A stretch of DNA of 64,000 nucleotides, taken from assembly GCA_030620095.1 (NCBI GenBank), contig JAUTXW010000877.1:372001-436000 (forward strand), written 5' to 3'. Shown in pieces: positions 11,642 to 24,206 of the stretch. The stretch comes from Kuschelorhynchus macadamiae. Lineage: Eukaryota > Arthropoda > Insecta > Coleoptera > Curculionidae. Under the pieces are notes generated by a model. It was not told the origin of the DNA and made no database searches. It worked only from the letters and a program-made list of their open reading frames with translations. Every line of letters begins with the position of its first letter. Positions within the stretch are counted from its first letter, which is position 1. Position numbers and translations under genes: made by a program.

Positions 11642-13190
11642 GTGGAAACGTTTAAAAGCAACATTACTGATTTTGTAAAAAATGCACATTTTGCTAACTG
11701 TAAAATGAAACTTGGAGATAAAAATAAACTTTGGGCATCCCATGTTATCTGCAAGATTTGCGAAGAAGCCTTGAGACATTGGTGTAAACGAACAAGAAAA
11801 GACGTATCGTTTGGAACACCATTAGTCTGGAGAGAAACTAGAAATCACGCCGACGACTACTATTTTTGTCTTTGATATCATAAAGGTCATAACTTAAAAT
11901 CTAAAGTATATTAACTATCTCAATTTTCCGTCGGCAATACGGCCAGTTCCACATGATGCTAATATACCAACATTCCTGTACCTATTCCACCTAAAGTATC
12001 GCAGCCTAATGTCAAATCCGAGTCTTCAACAACAGAGACTACGTTTTTGAAGCATCGTCTTAAGAAATTAGAGCTATTTTCTGAAAGAACTTAAAGTTAG
12101 AGATTTAGGACTTTCAGAAGATCATTCTGAGGTTTTAGGATCCAAGTTAGGAGAAAAAAAATTACTTACATTTTGTTGGTATACATAGTATGAGGTTGAA
12201 TTTGTCGATTACTTCACCACAGCTGGATCACTTTTATATTGCCAAAAGTATCCGAGTTGATTATTCAACTTGGTGCTCCTGAATACAAATCTACCGAGTG
12301 GAGACCTTTTTATACACTCGTCAAAGAGAAGCTTTGAGGCTGTTCTACTACACAATGGCGATTTATATGCATCTGTTTCTGTTGGTCATTCGATCCAACT
12401 AAAAAAAATTAGAAAAATCTTGAAGAACTTCTTTTAAGAATAAACTGTAAGCAACATAACTGGCTTCTATGTGGCGGACTTAAACTGTTAACATTGGTTT
12501 TGGGTCAACAATCCGGATATACCAAACATCCATGTTTCTTATGTGTGTTGGACAGTAGAGCAAGAGATAACCACTGGACTAAAAAAAAACTAGCTCCCAA
12601 AAACATATTTAACACCTGGGTCCAAAAATGTAGTTCGGGAAAATCTAGTTTACTCCAAGAAATTTTTATTACCCACTCTTCGTATAAAGTTGGGACTGAT
12701 GAAACAATCTGTCAAAGCTCTAGATACAAATGGAGGTTGTTTTGAGTACTTGTGTGAAACATTTCCGGGTTTTTCGGAAGCTAACTTAAAGAAGGCATTT
12801 TTGTTGGGCCAAAAATAAGAAAATTATTGAAAAGTAATGAAATTTAGATTGTTATGCAGGAAGACGAAAAATAAGCATGGATAACGTTAAAAGAAGTTAT
12901 ACATAAGTTTCTAGAAAACTACAAAGACCTAGAATTTAAAAATATTGTTGAAAACATGTTTTTTTTTTAATTACTGTAATATGAGCATAAAAATTCACTT
13001 TCTATATGTCTTTGTGATTTTTCGGATAACTGTCGGGATCTTGACTCAAGATTTTATGACATAAAAGAGAACAAAAAATCGGCGTCAAAATGATGTTCGA
13101 CTGCTGTTAGATGCTTAAAAATGACCATAGTATAGCAGAATATAAACGAAAAACAACGAAAAGAAGCTGTTCCAGAAAAAGAAAAGGGTT
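11642..13190 (+). pseudogene. Remains of a widespread unclassified repeat-encoded protein family
   Basis: Ordered peptide pieces in several frames match, from memory, a protein family found in multiple copies in insect and cnidarian genomes and lacking an agreed name. They are ITDFVKNAHFANCKMKLGD with CKICEEALRHWC (11650-11800), LHNGDLYASV-type sequence near 12350, LLRINCKQHNWLLCGGLK near 12435-12490, and QQSGYTKHPCFLCVLDSRA at 12500-12560. These are followed by KVGTDETI-type sequence and MSIKIHFLYMSL-type sequence near 12980. The paired Cys residues suggest metal binding. At least six frameshifts or stops make it dead. I cannot say whether the family is a transposase; its repetitive occurrence suggests mobility. 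Confidence 0.55.
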
Positions 13191-13676
13191 TTACAAAAAA
13201 AATAAAGGATATATAGGGTAAAGAGCGCGCGTCTGCTAAGAGTACTCAGAACCGAAATCTCTACATTAGAGACAGTTAGATGTAAACCTAGTAAGTATAG
13301 TGTAAGTAATAGGCATCATAACCTCCTACGAATCATTTTACCAAAGATATTTGAAGAATGCATTTTTCGTTGTTTTAATTTAATTATTTAAAATGTTGCC
13401 CCTGCAGACCAGTTACCAACATTTCATAAATTACAAAGCTATGTGTTGAATCAGTCTTTAATAGGTTAAAATATAGCATATGTTCGATGTTCGTTTTATG
13501 TTTTGAACTGCACTCCTAACGATTCGAGGTAACGGTAATACATTTCGGTCAAGCGCATTCCTAAAAGATACGCGCGTATTCTGCAGACATGAGGCCAAAC
13601 TGTGACGTATTATATTTTAAAATTTTTAATTAGGTATCTATATTTTATTATGTTTTTAGGTGATATTTTTGGTGAA

Positions 13677-15083
13677 ATGGAAAAATATACCAGGAAGACG
13701 AAGAGAAAATTATTGTTTACTGAAGAAAATCTTAGAATGGCCAAGAATACATTACGGAAAGTTGATTTCTGGGTACAAAGGATATATCAACATTTAGAAA
13801 AAAGATTGGTTAAAACATTTTAAAGCAAAATAATAAAAACTAAACTAAATCAATGCTGTTTTTTTTTAATTACATGGAAGACCTACAGTTTTGTTAAAAC
13901 TATTTTAGACAATGGAAACATATATCTAATCACTCTCTTGACTCAAGGTTTTATGGATTAGGAACAAAAAATCTGCGATATTTGGCTTTTCAGTACGCAG
14001 AGCTAAATGGACTGGGCCGTTCTTTTTGTAAAAAACAAAATCTGTCACTACGTGCGCCGGAAAAATGCGGTGTAGAAAGAGCAATGGGATTCAATAGGCA
14101 TCAAGTCAATCATTTGTTCAAGAATTTATAGGTATTATTGAAAAAAAAGTGGCCCCTCATAGAATCTTCAATATGGACAAGTCTGGCCTATCTACTGTAC
14201 CTAATAAGTTGCCTAAAGTTTTCGCTCAAAAAGGAAAGAAATTAGTAGGAAAGATTGTATCTGCAGACAGAGGCCAAAACAGTCGTTTGTTGTATGTCTC
14301 CAACTGGAATATTCGTACTATCCTGGAAAAGTAATAACTCAAGGACACGTAGTCAAACTCTTTCGAGCAGCGTACTCAAAACTGGCAACAATACCGATTT
14401 CTCAAAATGGGGTTAGAAGCACAGGCATTTTTCCATATGCCAACGACATTTTTACTAAGGAGGATTTTAGGCCATCGGAAGTAACGGAAAAACCTTGTAT
14501 TCCATCGCAGACTGAGAGAGATGAAAGTGAAAGTGATAATGAACCTTTAATTTTGATACAACAAAAACTATCTGCTAACAAGAAGAAATTAGAAGAAACA
14601 GGCAATAATTCGATAACCGATGAACCCATAGCTCCAAAAGCTTCAAAAAGCACCGTTGGTTCTGTCTCCGTACCAATAAAAATCATCCAGCTATCTACCG
14701 CAGAATTGCCACCATCCCCAGTTTTTATTTCACCTTCACAGCTGTGTCCTGTTCCTAAAGCTTCAATTGAGACACAAACCCGAAAAAGGCGTTCTCAAAA
14801 ATCAGAGCTCATGACAGATTCCCCCTTTAAAAATGCCTTACTTGAAAAGGAGCAGATATCCGAATATATGCTCAAAGGAAAGAGAAAAGTATTAGTTGAA
14901 TTAAAGGGAGAAGAAAAGAAAATAGTTGCAAAAATTATGAGACCAAGGTATGTTGCCCAAAATGTCACAAGGCTGAGACTGAGGACGACTGGATATTGTG
15001 TTGCCAATGCAACCTGTGGTGGCATCCACTGTTCCAGTTACGACAATAAAGGTTCCTTTATTTGTGACTACTGTGTCGATTAA
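13677..15083 (+). pseudogene. Pogo/jerky-type transposase relic with Cys-rich C-terminus
   Basis: It starts with MEKYTRKTKRKLLFTEENL (ATG at 13677), a psq-type DNA-binding N-terminus. Near 13980 comes LAFQYAELNGLG, a piece of the CENP-B-like helix region. FNMDKSGLSTV (14160-14190) holds the first DDE_1 Asp. After a gap, the part normally following the catalytic core reads GIFPYANDIFTKEDFRPSEV, then an open frame of 176 codons (14553-15083) ending in a Cys/His cluster (GYCVANATCGGIHCS ... FICDYCVD), reminiscent of the PHD-like finger on insect pogo transposases. The second and third acidic blocks are deleted. The long open tail is better preserved than the rest. Confidence 0.7.
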
Positions 15084-15129
15084 AAATTGTGCGCACTGTT
15101 GCCCGAACCTCACCACACTCTTACCCAAC

Positions 15130-15594
15130 TAGAAGGACAAGAGTGCGCATTTGCATATTTAACAAAAAAATAGCGTTTTTATAGAATATAAGTGGAATAT
15201 TATAATTAAGTATGTGCTATATGTTAGTATACAGTATACCCTATTTCGTTTTATAATTTTGAAGTACAAATGTTTTGTTTATATTTTTTAATAAATAAAA
15301 ATTCACTAACTGCGTAGTTTTACCCGAAATACCCCTATAGTTTCGCTGTTTTGTTATTTGTTTTGTCAGTTTTATTATTTTTCTTGTTTATCCTAAAATT
15401 AAAATTCACATTTTATAAAAAAGTAGAAAAAACTGAAAACAGATTTGAAATTAAACTATCAGTTGAAAAATTCAATTCACATTTTATAAAGTATTTAAAT
15501 GCAGAGTTTACTAATCCTGTGTAATCCTGTGTAAGGGATTAGAAGAAAATATTTATTATAAAAAAAATAAGGTAAAATGTAATACAATCTACCG
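15130..15594. other. No gene recognised
   Basis: Very AT-rich sequence between the pogo relic and the repeated flank of the second hAT element; nothing recognisable. Confidence 0.5.
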
Positions 15595-15595
15595 G

Positions 15596-15757
15596 AGAGT
15601 ATATTAAATTCTCCTAGAGATCAATAAACAAATGGATTAATTGACAATTTGATCCGATATTTCCTCAGTGAGTGTTTTCAGCGACAAGAGATATTCATTT
15701 CCAGTTGATTACATTGTTTACTAGGCACACGTTTTCTCTTGGGGTTATATATTTCTT
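15596..15757. repeat. Direct repeat R, left copy
   Basis: These 162 bp recur in the same orientation at 24773-24934 with about 90 percent identity. They end exactly where the hAT terminus begins (15758). A shared word is GTGTTTTCAGCGACAAGAGA. An upstream AATACAATC word (15581) is also shared (24742). Confidence 0.9.
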
Positions 15758-15810
15758 CAAGGGGCGTGCGGTGAAATTTTAAGAAAGGGAAGCAATTTTT
15801 AGAAACTTAC

Positions 15811-17945
15811 CTATTGGTAATGTAATTCGATTCTTCGATCATTTTTTGCAAATTCGTCAATGACGACATCATAAAAACGTCGATGCTCCGACATATTTTG
15901 GAGAAGTTTATTTTCAATGGACAACAGCGATGTATGCGAAAGTCTCTCCTGCCCCGTTGAATTTCTGACGAAATTTTTTATACGTTTAAGTGTTGAAAAA
16001 TTGCCTTCTACTGATGAACTTGTGGCAGGTATTGTCAATACTAATTCACACAATTTCGACATTTCGATGTTAGGCATCTTCCAGCTCCTTGTCTTTTAAA
16101 AATTGCATTAGTTCCTTAGCGTTATTTTTTGCGCTAATGTCATCAGTTTCGTAAATCACTTTTAGTTCAGATCGCAGTAACACTCGGTCGAAGAACTGGC
16201 CATAATGAAGAAGAAGAGATTTAAAAGCATCTTCTGGAAAAGTTTTTCCTTTAAATGCATCAAAATTGCAAAGCTCGAGGAATTTAAAATCATTTAAAAC
16301 GTTAAATCTATACTTTATTTGTTGCTGAATTTGATCGATTATTTCATAAAAGAGGCGTCTGTATGATGTTTGAACATCTCCCACCTTGTATGTTCGAAGA
16401 CGCTTGGCTTGTGGCTCTACATTAAACGTCATCGTTTTCTCCCAAAATAGGTCAAAGTCATCTCTTTTTTGGCTTAACATGGACTTAAAATCATCTACTT
16501 TTTTTAGGCAAAAAGCGATATCATTTGTTTTAGTTTGTAATATATTAAAAACTTTGTCCGAGAATGGAAATATTTCTAAAAATATGTTAAACAAATAATT
16601 AAAATTAAAATCTCGTTTCAAACAGTCCAAAAACCCCCTCGAACTATTTATTCTTCTGAGTCCCACGTTTCATTATTTTCTATTATATTCTCAAATAGTT
16701 CAATCAGTGATTCACGATTTTGAGATACTGTTAACACAAGTCTTCCATTATAGTTCCACCTAGTAGGAGCTACTTTGGGCAACCGTTTGTGGACAATGGA
16801 GTCCAAAGCATGTGTACGTTTTGTTGACTTGGAAAAAAAGCAGCCATGCCACTTAAAGTAACGAAAAATACTTTACACTCTTTAATGTGATTGATGAACT
16901 GGAATAAAACTAAATTTAATTTATGAGCAAAACAATGGACAAACACAGCACTTGGGAAAGTTTCTCGGACTTTAGCTTGCAGACCCCCTAATTGTCCTGG
17001 CATCACTGCAGCTCCATCACAGCTTTGAGCAACTAATTTTTTCTCTCCATTAATTTCTTTAGTATATATTTCTATAGTATATTAGTTATAAACTACGGTA
17101 TATAATGCATCTGCTGTACGATTTTCGGACAGATTCTTAAAACCTAAAAATCGCTCTTCAATACTTCCGTCTGTTTTCACATAGCGTATTGCTATAGAAA
17201 ATTGGCTAAATTTAGAGATATCAGTTGTTTCGTCTAGAACAATAGCAATGAACCGCGCCTCGCCAATCTCCTGCTTAATTCTTTTTGGAATAATGGTTGC
17301 AACAGCGGAAATTAAATCATTCTAGATTCGATTCGACGTTCCGCGAAAAACGCTAGACTGCTCTAAATGATTTTTTAAGCAATCATTTTATTTAGCCATT
17401 AAACTAAGTAAATCTTGAAAATTTCTTCTATTTGAAGAAACCCTTGTTTCGTCATAACCTCTAAATCCCAATTCGTGCTGTCCGAGAAAACAAATAACAT
17501 CAAAAAGTCTTCTTAATATTTGCCTATTTTTATCGACTAGTTCATTGTGTTGGCGGTGACTAATCTCCAACTGTTTATTAAGGGCGTGTTCAATTCTGGT
17601 TTTGCCGAAGACTTTTTCTTTTATGACGGCCTATAAATGCGCTTTGGACAGAATGTGTCTTTTTACAGCTTTATGGAAATTGTTTAAATCGGAAAAACCA
17701 GTTTTATTCCAGAGACCTTTTTCATTTTTGAAAAAGTAAACATGGCCAACAAAATAATTTACTTATATTTTCACACCCTGTTAGCCATTTAAATTGTTCG
17801 TATTGTTTTTCCGGATAAAAATGTCTAATACAGTTTTTCATTTTTGTGGTTAAATTTTTCATAGGCGGTTTTGCCCTTCCTTTGGAAATTATTTGAAGCT
17901 TATTAGCGAAGTTTAATGTTGAAAATCCCTTTATTATTAAGACAC
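15811..17945 (-). pseudogene. hAT transposase, main part (ZMYM1/TTF-like)
   Basis: On the minus strand the order is: a TTF-type Cys region ending LFCWPCLLFQK (17722-17958 frame), LGQHELGFRGYDETR (17388-17570), IAIVLDETTDISK (first catalytic Asp, about 17235), CDGAAVMPGQLGGL (second acidic block, about 16990), VHCFAHKLNLVL, a 198-codon open piece (16070-16666), and the C-terminal dimerisation segment LTIPATSSSVEGNFSTLKRIK (15811-16077). All core blocks remain. Stops occur near 17632, 17325, 17083 and 16660, with a frame change near 16077. The protein's first 40 codons lie beyond the retrotransposon, at 24207-24326. Confidence 0.85.
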
Positions 17946-18191
17946 TGTAGAATTTCACGTTGCGATTTACTTGTTTAGTTATTAAAACGATTTACTTTGT
18001 ATTTCCACTTTATTTTAATAATTAAACGCACAAAAGTATGATAAAAATACAGAGAAAAAGTGACTGGGCTCTCACTGTGTCGGCTTCTTCACACGCTTCT
18101 TCTCGACACGACGTTTTTTCGGTTTTTCTTTGGTGGCGCTAGGTGCGCCCGTAGACATACGAGGTGTGAATGGAAAGTTCGTGACGCGACA
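17946..18191 (-). repeat. BEL/Pao 3' LTR
   Basis: A 246-bp LTR, matching 23961-24206. Just inside it (18192-18206) the minus strand reads purine-rich AAAGGCGGCGGCA, a plausible polypurine tract for plus-strand priming. Confidence 0.95.
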
Positions 18192-18259
18192 TGCCGCCGC
18201 CTTTGGAAGACTAAAGTCTTTCAACACAAACGATTAAAATATACTTTATAACTTCACTT

Positions 18260-19851
18260 TTAGTTATCATTAATAGGTAAGACACAGAGTTTTTGCACAG
18301 CACGATTGGTAAGTCCTGATGAAGTTCGCACTGTTACAGTTCTGCACAAACCATCACTACCTTGGTGAAGTTGCACTACCCTGCCTAGCTTCCAATATAG
18401 TGGAGGACAATTATCATCTATTAGAACAACCATATCATTCTCTAGTAGTGATTTGGAAGAATCTTGAAACCATCTGGAACGCTGTTGCAAATGATTTAGG
18501 TAATCATGGCTCCATTGCTTCCAAAATGTCTGCACAGTCTTTTGAAGTACTTGGTATTGTTTTAAACGATTCTCAGGAAGATTGGTAAAGTCTGGTTGAG
18601 GTAGGGCATATAGTGACTGGCCGATAAGAAAATGCCCAGGTGTAAGAGCGGAAAAATCTCGTGGATCATTGGATAAAGGATAAAGGGGTCGAGAGTTCAT
18701 TATTGCCTCTATCTGGCTGAATATTGTATAGAGATCTTCAAATGTTAATACGAGTTTACCTATAGTTCGGTTTAGATGGAATTTGGTTTGGCGTACAGCA
18801 GCTTCCCACAAACCACCACGGTGAGGTGAATGAGGGGAATAAATTTCCATTCTATATTATTTTTATTAAACCAGTTAATAATATCATGCTCGGTTACAAA
18901 TTTTTCAACAGAAGAATAAATATTCTTAATTTCGCGACTAGCGCCAACAAAATTAGTTCCATTGTCGCTATAAATACGATTAGGTAAACCGCGACGTGAT
19001 GCAAATCGTTTTAATGCATTAAGAAAAGAGGCTGTACTCAGATCGCTGACAACTTCTAAATGCACTGCTTTACTTGTAAAACAAACAAATACACAAAGAT
19101 AAGACTTTATAACCACGCGATTTCTCAATTTACCGTCTTTGATATTGAAAGGTCCAGCAAAATCTATACCTACGATGTAAAATGGCCGGTTTGGGGTGAT
19201 ACGATCAGTCGGAAGGTCAGACATTTTTTGTTTAAAGACTACAGGTTTGACCCGAAAGCATGTTATACATTTACTTATGATGTTTCTAATTGAAGATCGG
19301 CCATTTAAAATCCAGAACCGTTGACGTGTGGAAAATAAAATGGTTTGACATCCTGCGTGTAAATTTCTATGATGTTCATTAATGATTATAAGATGAGTTA
19401 AAGGGTGGTGTTGATTAAGAATAAATTGATGTTTTGCATCATAAGGTAGATTCGACTTTGATAATCTTCCACCCACACGCAGTAAGCCTTGAGAATCGAT
19501 AAAGGGAGTTAAATTTTTTAAACGTGACTCTGGAGGTAGTGACTTAGATTTTTTAAGAGACCTGATATCATTAAAAAAGGATTCGTTCTGTGCGATTTTT
19601 ATTAAGAGGGTTAAGGCATTATCCAGTTCATTGACAGTTAATGCTCCAATTAACTTAAGTTTTTTAGGATTAGAATTGTTTATATACCGAAGGCAAAATG
19701 ACGTAACACGTTGAAGTTTGTATAGTGATGAAAATTTATTAAATAATTGAAGCGTGTTTTCAATATTTACAAGAGTGATTTGAGGTTTCCTCTTTTCTAA
19801 ATCGCTAGGTATTATGTTAATGTTTTTTGGCCAAAATTCCTCGTTTTCCAA
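18260..19851 (-). pseudogene. BEL/Pao integrase, frameshifted
   Basis: This continues in frame after the TAG at 19855. The 359-codon piece (18772-19851) contains LLRVGGRLSKSNLPYDAKHQ, the zinc-binding H2C2 region (CITCFRVKP), then IVGIDFAGPFNI (first catalytic Asp) and RIYSDNGTNFVGA (second). The last acid lies past a frameshift in a C run at 18834-18837; the next piece (18260-18850) resumes with SPHSPHRGGLWEAAV, holding the catalytic Glu, then the C-terminal region with LTPGHFLIG. One missing base explains the shift. Confidence 0.9.
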
Positions 19852-19854
19852 AAG

Positions 19855-22839
19855 CTACGGTGGCCCGTTCCACCACAAGGTATCATTGATAAGATAAGCA
19901 GAATCTGTACCTCTGGACGCTAGATCGGCGGGGTTAAATTTGGTAGGTACGTGTCGCCATTGAACGTTCGAAGTTAAATTTTGTATTTCCGCTACTCGAT
20001 TGGCTACAAATATTTTTAAAGAACTCGGTGAGGTTTTGATCCATGATAAAGTTATAGTACTGTCAGTCCATAAAACAACGCGATCTATTATGATATTTAA
20101 CGATAGCCTAACTTTATCATATAGTTGACTAAGCAATAATGCTCCGCAAAGCTCTAATCTTGGTACTGATATAATTTTTAAAGGTGCAACTCGGGTTTTA
20201 GAACATAAAAGCCTAACACACACGTTCCCATATACGTCAATTGATTTAATGTAAATGCATGCTGCATACGCCTTTTGGGAAGCGTCGCTAAACCCATGAA
20301 TTTCTATTGACTTATACTCTGAAATTATAACTTGACGTGGTATATTAATATTCTTTAAAAGACATAAACTTCTATTAAAGTCAAACCATGGGCGTAGAAT
20401 ATGATAAGGAAGAACCTCATCCCATCCTACTTTAAGTTGCCACAGGGTTTGCATCATAATTTTTGAGACTATTATAACTGGTGATAAAAGACCCAACGGG
20501 TCGAATAATTTTGAAATTAATGACAGTATTGTACGCTTAGTAATTTTTTCTGATATGTTTTCAAATTCGTTTATATTGTATGCTAAAATGTCATGATTTG
20601 CTTGCCAGAATAGGCCTAACGTTTTCTTAATTTCGTCCTCGGATATAAAATATTGATCAGTTATAGTTAAATCGTTATCTTTAATAACTTCTACCTGATT
20701 TGACCGCCATTTTCTTAAATCAAATCCGTATTGACCTAATAAATTTGATAGATTTTGTTTAAGATCGATAGCCTTTTCAATTGTTTCGGTTCCCCCTAGG
20801 TAATCGTCCACGTAGAAATCTCTAGTGATAGTTTGAGATATTTCTGGGTAAACATTTTCATTGTCAATTGCTACTTGTTGCAAGCTTCGTATTGCCAAAA
20901 AGGCTGCTGAACTTGTACCATACGTTACTGTATTAAGACGGTAATGCTTGATTTCACCGTTTTCTATAGGACGCCAAACAATACGTTGCAAGTCACGCTG
21001 ATTTTCCTGAATCTTTATTTGACGATACATTTTTGCGATATCAGCCGTTAAAACTACGTTATGTTTGCGGAATCGTAAAAGAACTGCAAAAAGATCGTCT
21101 TGGATAGTTGGGCCTACTTTCAATAAGTCGTTTAGTGAAAGCCCGGAAGAAGTTTTACAAGAGCCGTCAAATACAACGCGCAATTTCGTGGTTAAACTAG
21201 TCTCATTAATGACACCATGATGAGGAAGATAAAATACATCATTGCACGAATTTTCTATTTCTGCAGAGGGAATTTCAGTCATGTGACCAAGTGACTCGTA
21301 TTCATTCATAAAATCAAAATATTGTTTTTTAAATTGGTAATTTTTTGAGAATTTTCGTTCCATGCTGTTTAAACGTTTAATTGCATTTTCCAAAGAATTA
21401 CCCAATTTTCCTACATTTTCTCGAAGCGGTAAAGTAGCTATAAAATGTCCGGAATTATCGCGTTCAATTGTTTCTGTATACAGATTTTCGCATTCCTGTT
21501 CTTCGATTGATTTTACCTTCAAATTCGATATTTCCTCAATGTGCCAGAATTTTTCGATGCTGTTTTCTAGTGATTTATTTGTAGAAAGATTGCAAACTAT
21601 GTCTTTATTTAGTTCAGTTAAAATTGCCGGTAGTGGACCTGATATTACCCAACCTAACTTAGTTTGCTGTAAAATGGGCATAGAAGAACCTAGCTTTATT
21701 TGATTAGAACAAATTAGTTCGAAAAATATACTTGCCCCTAAAAGCATGTCGATTTCATTTGATTTATTGAATTCACAATCTGCCAATGTTATTCCAGTTG
21801 GAATTTGAAGTAAATTAAAGTCAAAATTATAATTTGGAAGATTTTCTATGATTTTATCTAATATTAAAAAACTTAAATTAGCATGATAATTGTTATGAAG
21901 TGATTTGATAGTTGTCTGAATTTGTTGATTAATACTTATACTTGAACTACCTACGCCTCTGACTGGCAGGCTAATGTTTGTAGGGAAAAATTTTAATTTA
22001 TTTTGCATTTTACGTGTAATAAAATTCGGTTGACTTCCATTGTCTAACAGCGCCCTACATTTATGCCATTTGCCGGACGAATCCTGAACTAGCACAATTG
22101 CTGTTGACAATAGAATTTGAGAAATTCTCGATGTAAATGAATTTTTACAAACATTTGAGGCTAACTGAGCCGTAGAAATTAGCGTTTTTTGATTAGGGTT
22201 GTTTGAATGATTTACATTTTCAGATCTAGTAAAAACCCGGTTATTTTGCGGTCTGGGTACGTCACTGTTTTGATTTATGTTTGCGTTTTCAGAATGTAAC
22301 ATAGTATTGTGTGACTGCCCACAAATTTTACACCCTTGCGCTCTACAATTTTTAGTTTCATGATTATTACGTAAACAATTGGTACATAATTTTAATTTAT
22401 TGATTTCTTTTACACGAGACTGAATTGATAACAATTTTAGTTTGTCACATGCATAAATTTGATGATTTTCTTCGCAAAAGGGACAATGAAAAGACTTGTC
22501 ATTGACATAACCAGAAAAAGATTTCATTGGTTCTCTTTTATTCCAAAGTTTGTACTTAGAAGTACCTTGAGTCTCAGGTACAGGTTTATTTTTATTGTCA
22601 CTATGTATTGTTTCTAATAATAAACAACGTTTTTCCAAAAACTCTAAAAGATCTTTAAAAACTGGCTTGTCCTTTCGTAATGTTTTTGAAATAAACAGAG
22701 ATTCCCATTCTTTTTGAGTAGAGATATCCAATTTTTTTGTTATTAAGTAAAATAAAAGAGTATCCCAGTACTGCACTGGTTCTCCTAACGTTTCTAAGGA
22801 TCTTATATGTTTCTTTACAGAATCTGTTAGTTTACGCAA
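19855..22839 (-). pseudogene. BEL/Pao gag-pol: zinc knuckles, protease, RT, RNase H
   Basis: A 994-codon frame, with true coding continuing upstream to about 22890. In order: a helical gag remainder; Cys/His knuckles (CPFCEENHQIYACDK, CTNCLRNNHETKNC, CKICGQSHNTMLH) at residues 115-185; an aspartic protease (RALLDNGSQPNF) near 265; a Pao reverse transcriptase with VVFDGSCKTSSGLSLNDLL near 560 and catalytic YVDDYLGG near 680; then RNase H with SDASQKAYAA near 850 and LWTDSTITLSW near 935. It stops at TAG (19855-19857). The next codons are in the same frame and continue the integrase, so only this stop separates the two. Confidence 0.92.
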
Positions 22840-23525
22840 TTCAATATGAGGGTTTTTTCCAATACTTGGTAACTCAAATAAAGTGCTAACATGATGACAT
22901 TTATGATAACTGATTCATTTTGATAGCGTGACACCAAAAGATCCCAAGCAATTTCATAATTGTCATTGGTAACCTCGATACATTCGATAACTTTTGCTGC
23001 ATCACCCTTAACACTGCTTAATAGATAATAAAACTTTTTTATGTTGTCAAGATGTGTATCGTTATGCACTAATGATAGAAACATGTCCCTAAACTGACCC
23101 CATTTCTCATATTCTCCATAAAATTTTGGAAGATCTATAATAGGAAACCGTACATTAGCATTATATGCTATAGAACTGCTCGATTCAGATCTTTGAGAAT
23201 TATTGTCTTTTTTTAGGGGTGTTTTACTTTGATAAAATGATTGGACAATTTTTTTTGCAATTTGGGTAAGGTCATAATACTGATTTTCAAAAAGTACACG
23301 TTCGCTGGAACTAATTTCATCTTCGTTAAGTAATTCAATCTCATTTTGCAACTCATTAAATTTTTCTAACAACGGATATGTATTTGTTAAACGCGACTCT
23401 AATTGCATGATATTATTTTCTTGCATGTCCTCTGTACATTTGTTAATAAATGCAGAAAATCTTGTTAAAAATGCTTTGATCTGACCGCGCTTTGCGACAA
23501 GCTGCTTTAGCGTAGCCTCATCCAT
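22827..23525 (-). pseudogene. BEL/Pao gag, N-terminal part (DUF1759-like)
   Basis: The ATG at 23525 opens a 232-codon frame beginning MDEATLKQLVAKRGQIKAFL. A Lys/Gln-rich helical N-terminus is followed by LPKFYGEYEKWGQFRDMF, the hallmark of the DUF1759 gag region of Pao elements. The frame is then lost near 22893: the expected continuation (LFELPSIGKN type) is found one frame over and joins the 994-codon frame downstream. The upstream frame ends in a spurious tail at 22827. Either a small indel or a sequencing error would explain this. Confidence 0.85.
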
Positions 23526-23940
23526 ATTTTTATAATTTAGTTATAGAAAAAGCGAGTGAAACCGGTAGATATTACGATAAATGGTACACGATATTATGAA
23601 AAATAAAGGGGTATTTATCAAGCGATACGATATTATTACTAAAACTATTATTTGACTAATCAAAACCGATACGATATTTCAACAAAACAAAAACAATAAT
23701 CAACTGAACGTTATTTGGGATAAAAGGAATGTGATAAATGGAACAACTTACCAGATTTGTCTTTTTTCTGTTTAAGACTCTCAATTCTATAAACCATCTA
23801 AACGATTCAACACTTAATTTTTCATCATAACCACATTGTCCTTTTAACAACAGTATTTAAGGTTTATAATTGCTTTGACGTTTAATATTGCATCATGTAC
23901 GATTACACTGCATGCCTGATAATGTTTTTCCTCAGAAAAA

Positions 23941-23960
23941 CCCATTCGGCTCAAGGACCA
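23941..23960 (-). promoter_or_regulatory. BEL/Pao primer-binding site
   Basis: Immediately inside the 5' LTR the minus strand reads TGGTCCTTGAGCCGAATGGG. The leading TGG pairs with a tRNA 3' CCA, so this is the minus-strand primer site. The priming tRNA is not identified. The 23526-23940 stretch between it and gag is untranslated leader. Confidence 0.75.
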
Positions 23961-24206
23961 TGTAGAATTTCACGTTGCGATTTACTTGTTTAGTTATTAA
24001 AACGATTTACTTTGTATTTCCACTTTATTTTAATAATTAAACGCACAAAAGTATGATAAAAATACAGAGAAAAAGTGACTGGGCTCTCACTGTGTCGGCT
24101 TCTTCACACGCTTCTTCTCGACACGACGTTTTTTCGGTTTTTCTTTGGTGGCGCTAGGTGCGCCCGTAGACATACGAGGTGTGAATGGAAAGTTCGTGAC
24201 GCGACA
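23961..24206 (-). repeat. BEL/Pao 5' LTR
   Basis: A 246-bp LTR, matching 17946-18191. It should contain the promoter. Its outer end is followed by the duplicated GACAC. Confidence 0.95.

Larger units (their letters stand above)
17946..24206 (-). mobile_element. BEL/Pao LTR retrotransposon, full-length
   Basis: Two 246-bp LTRs (17946-18191 and 23961-24206) appear identical by eye. They start TGTCGCGTC and end TTCTACA in the element's sense. The element is flanked by the 5-bp duplication GACAC (17941-17945 and 24207-24211), as expected for BEL/Pao. Inside are a primer-binding site, gag, protease, reverse transcriptase, RNase H and integrase, with one in-frame stop and two frameshifts. The total is 6,261 bp. 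Identical LTRs mean recent insertion. Confidence 0.95.
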
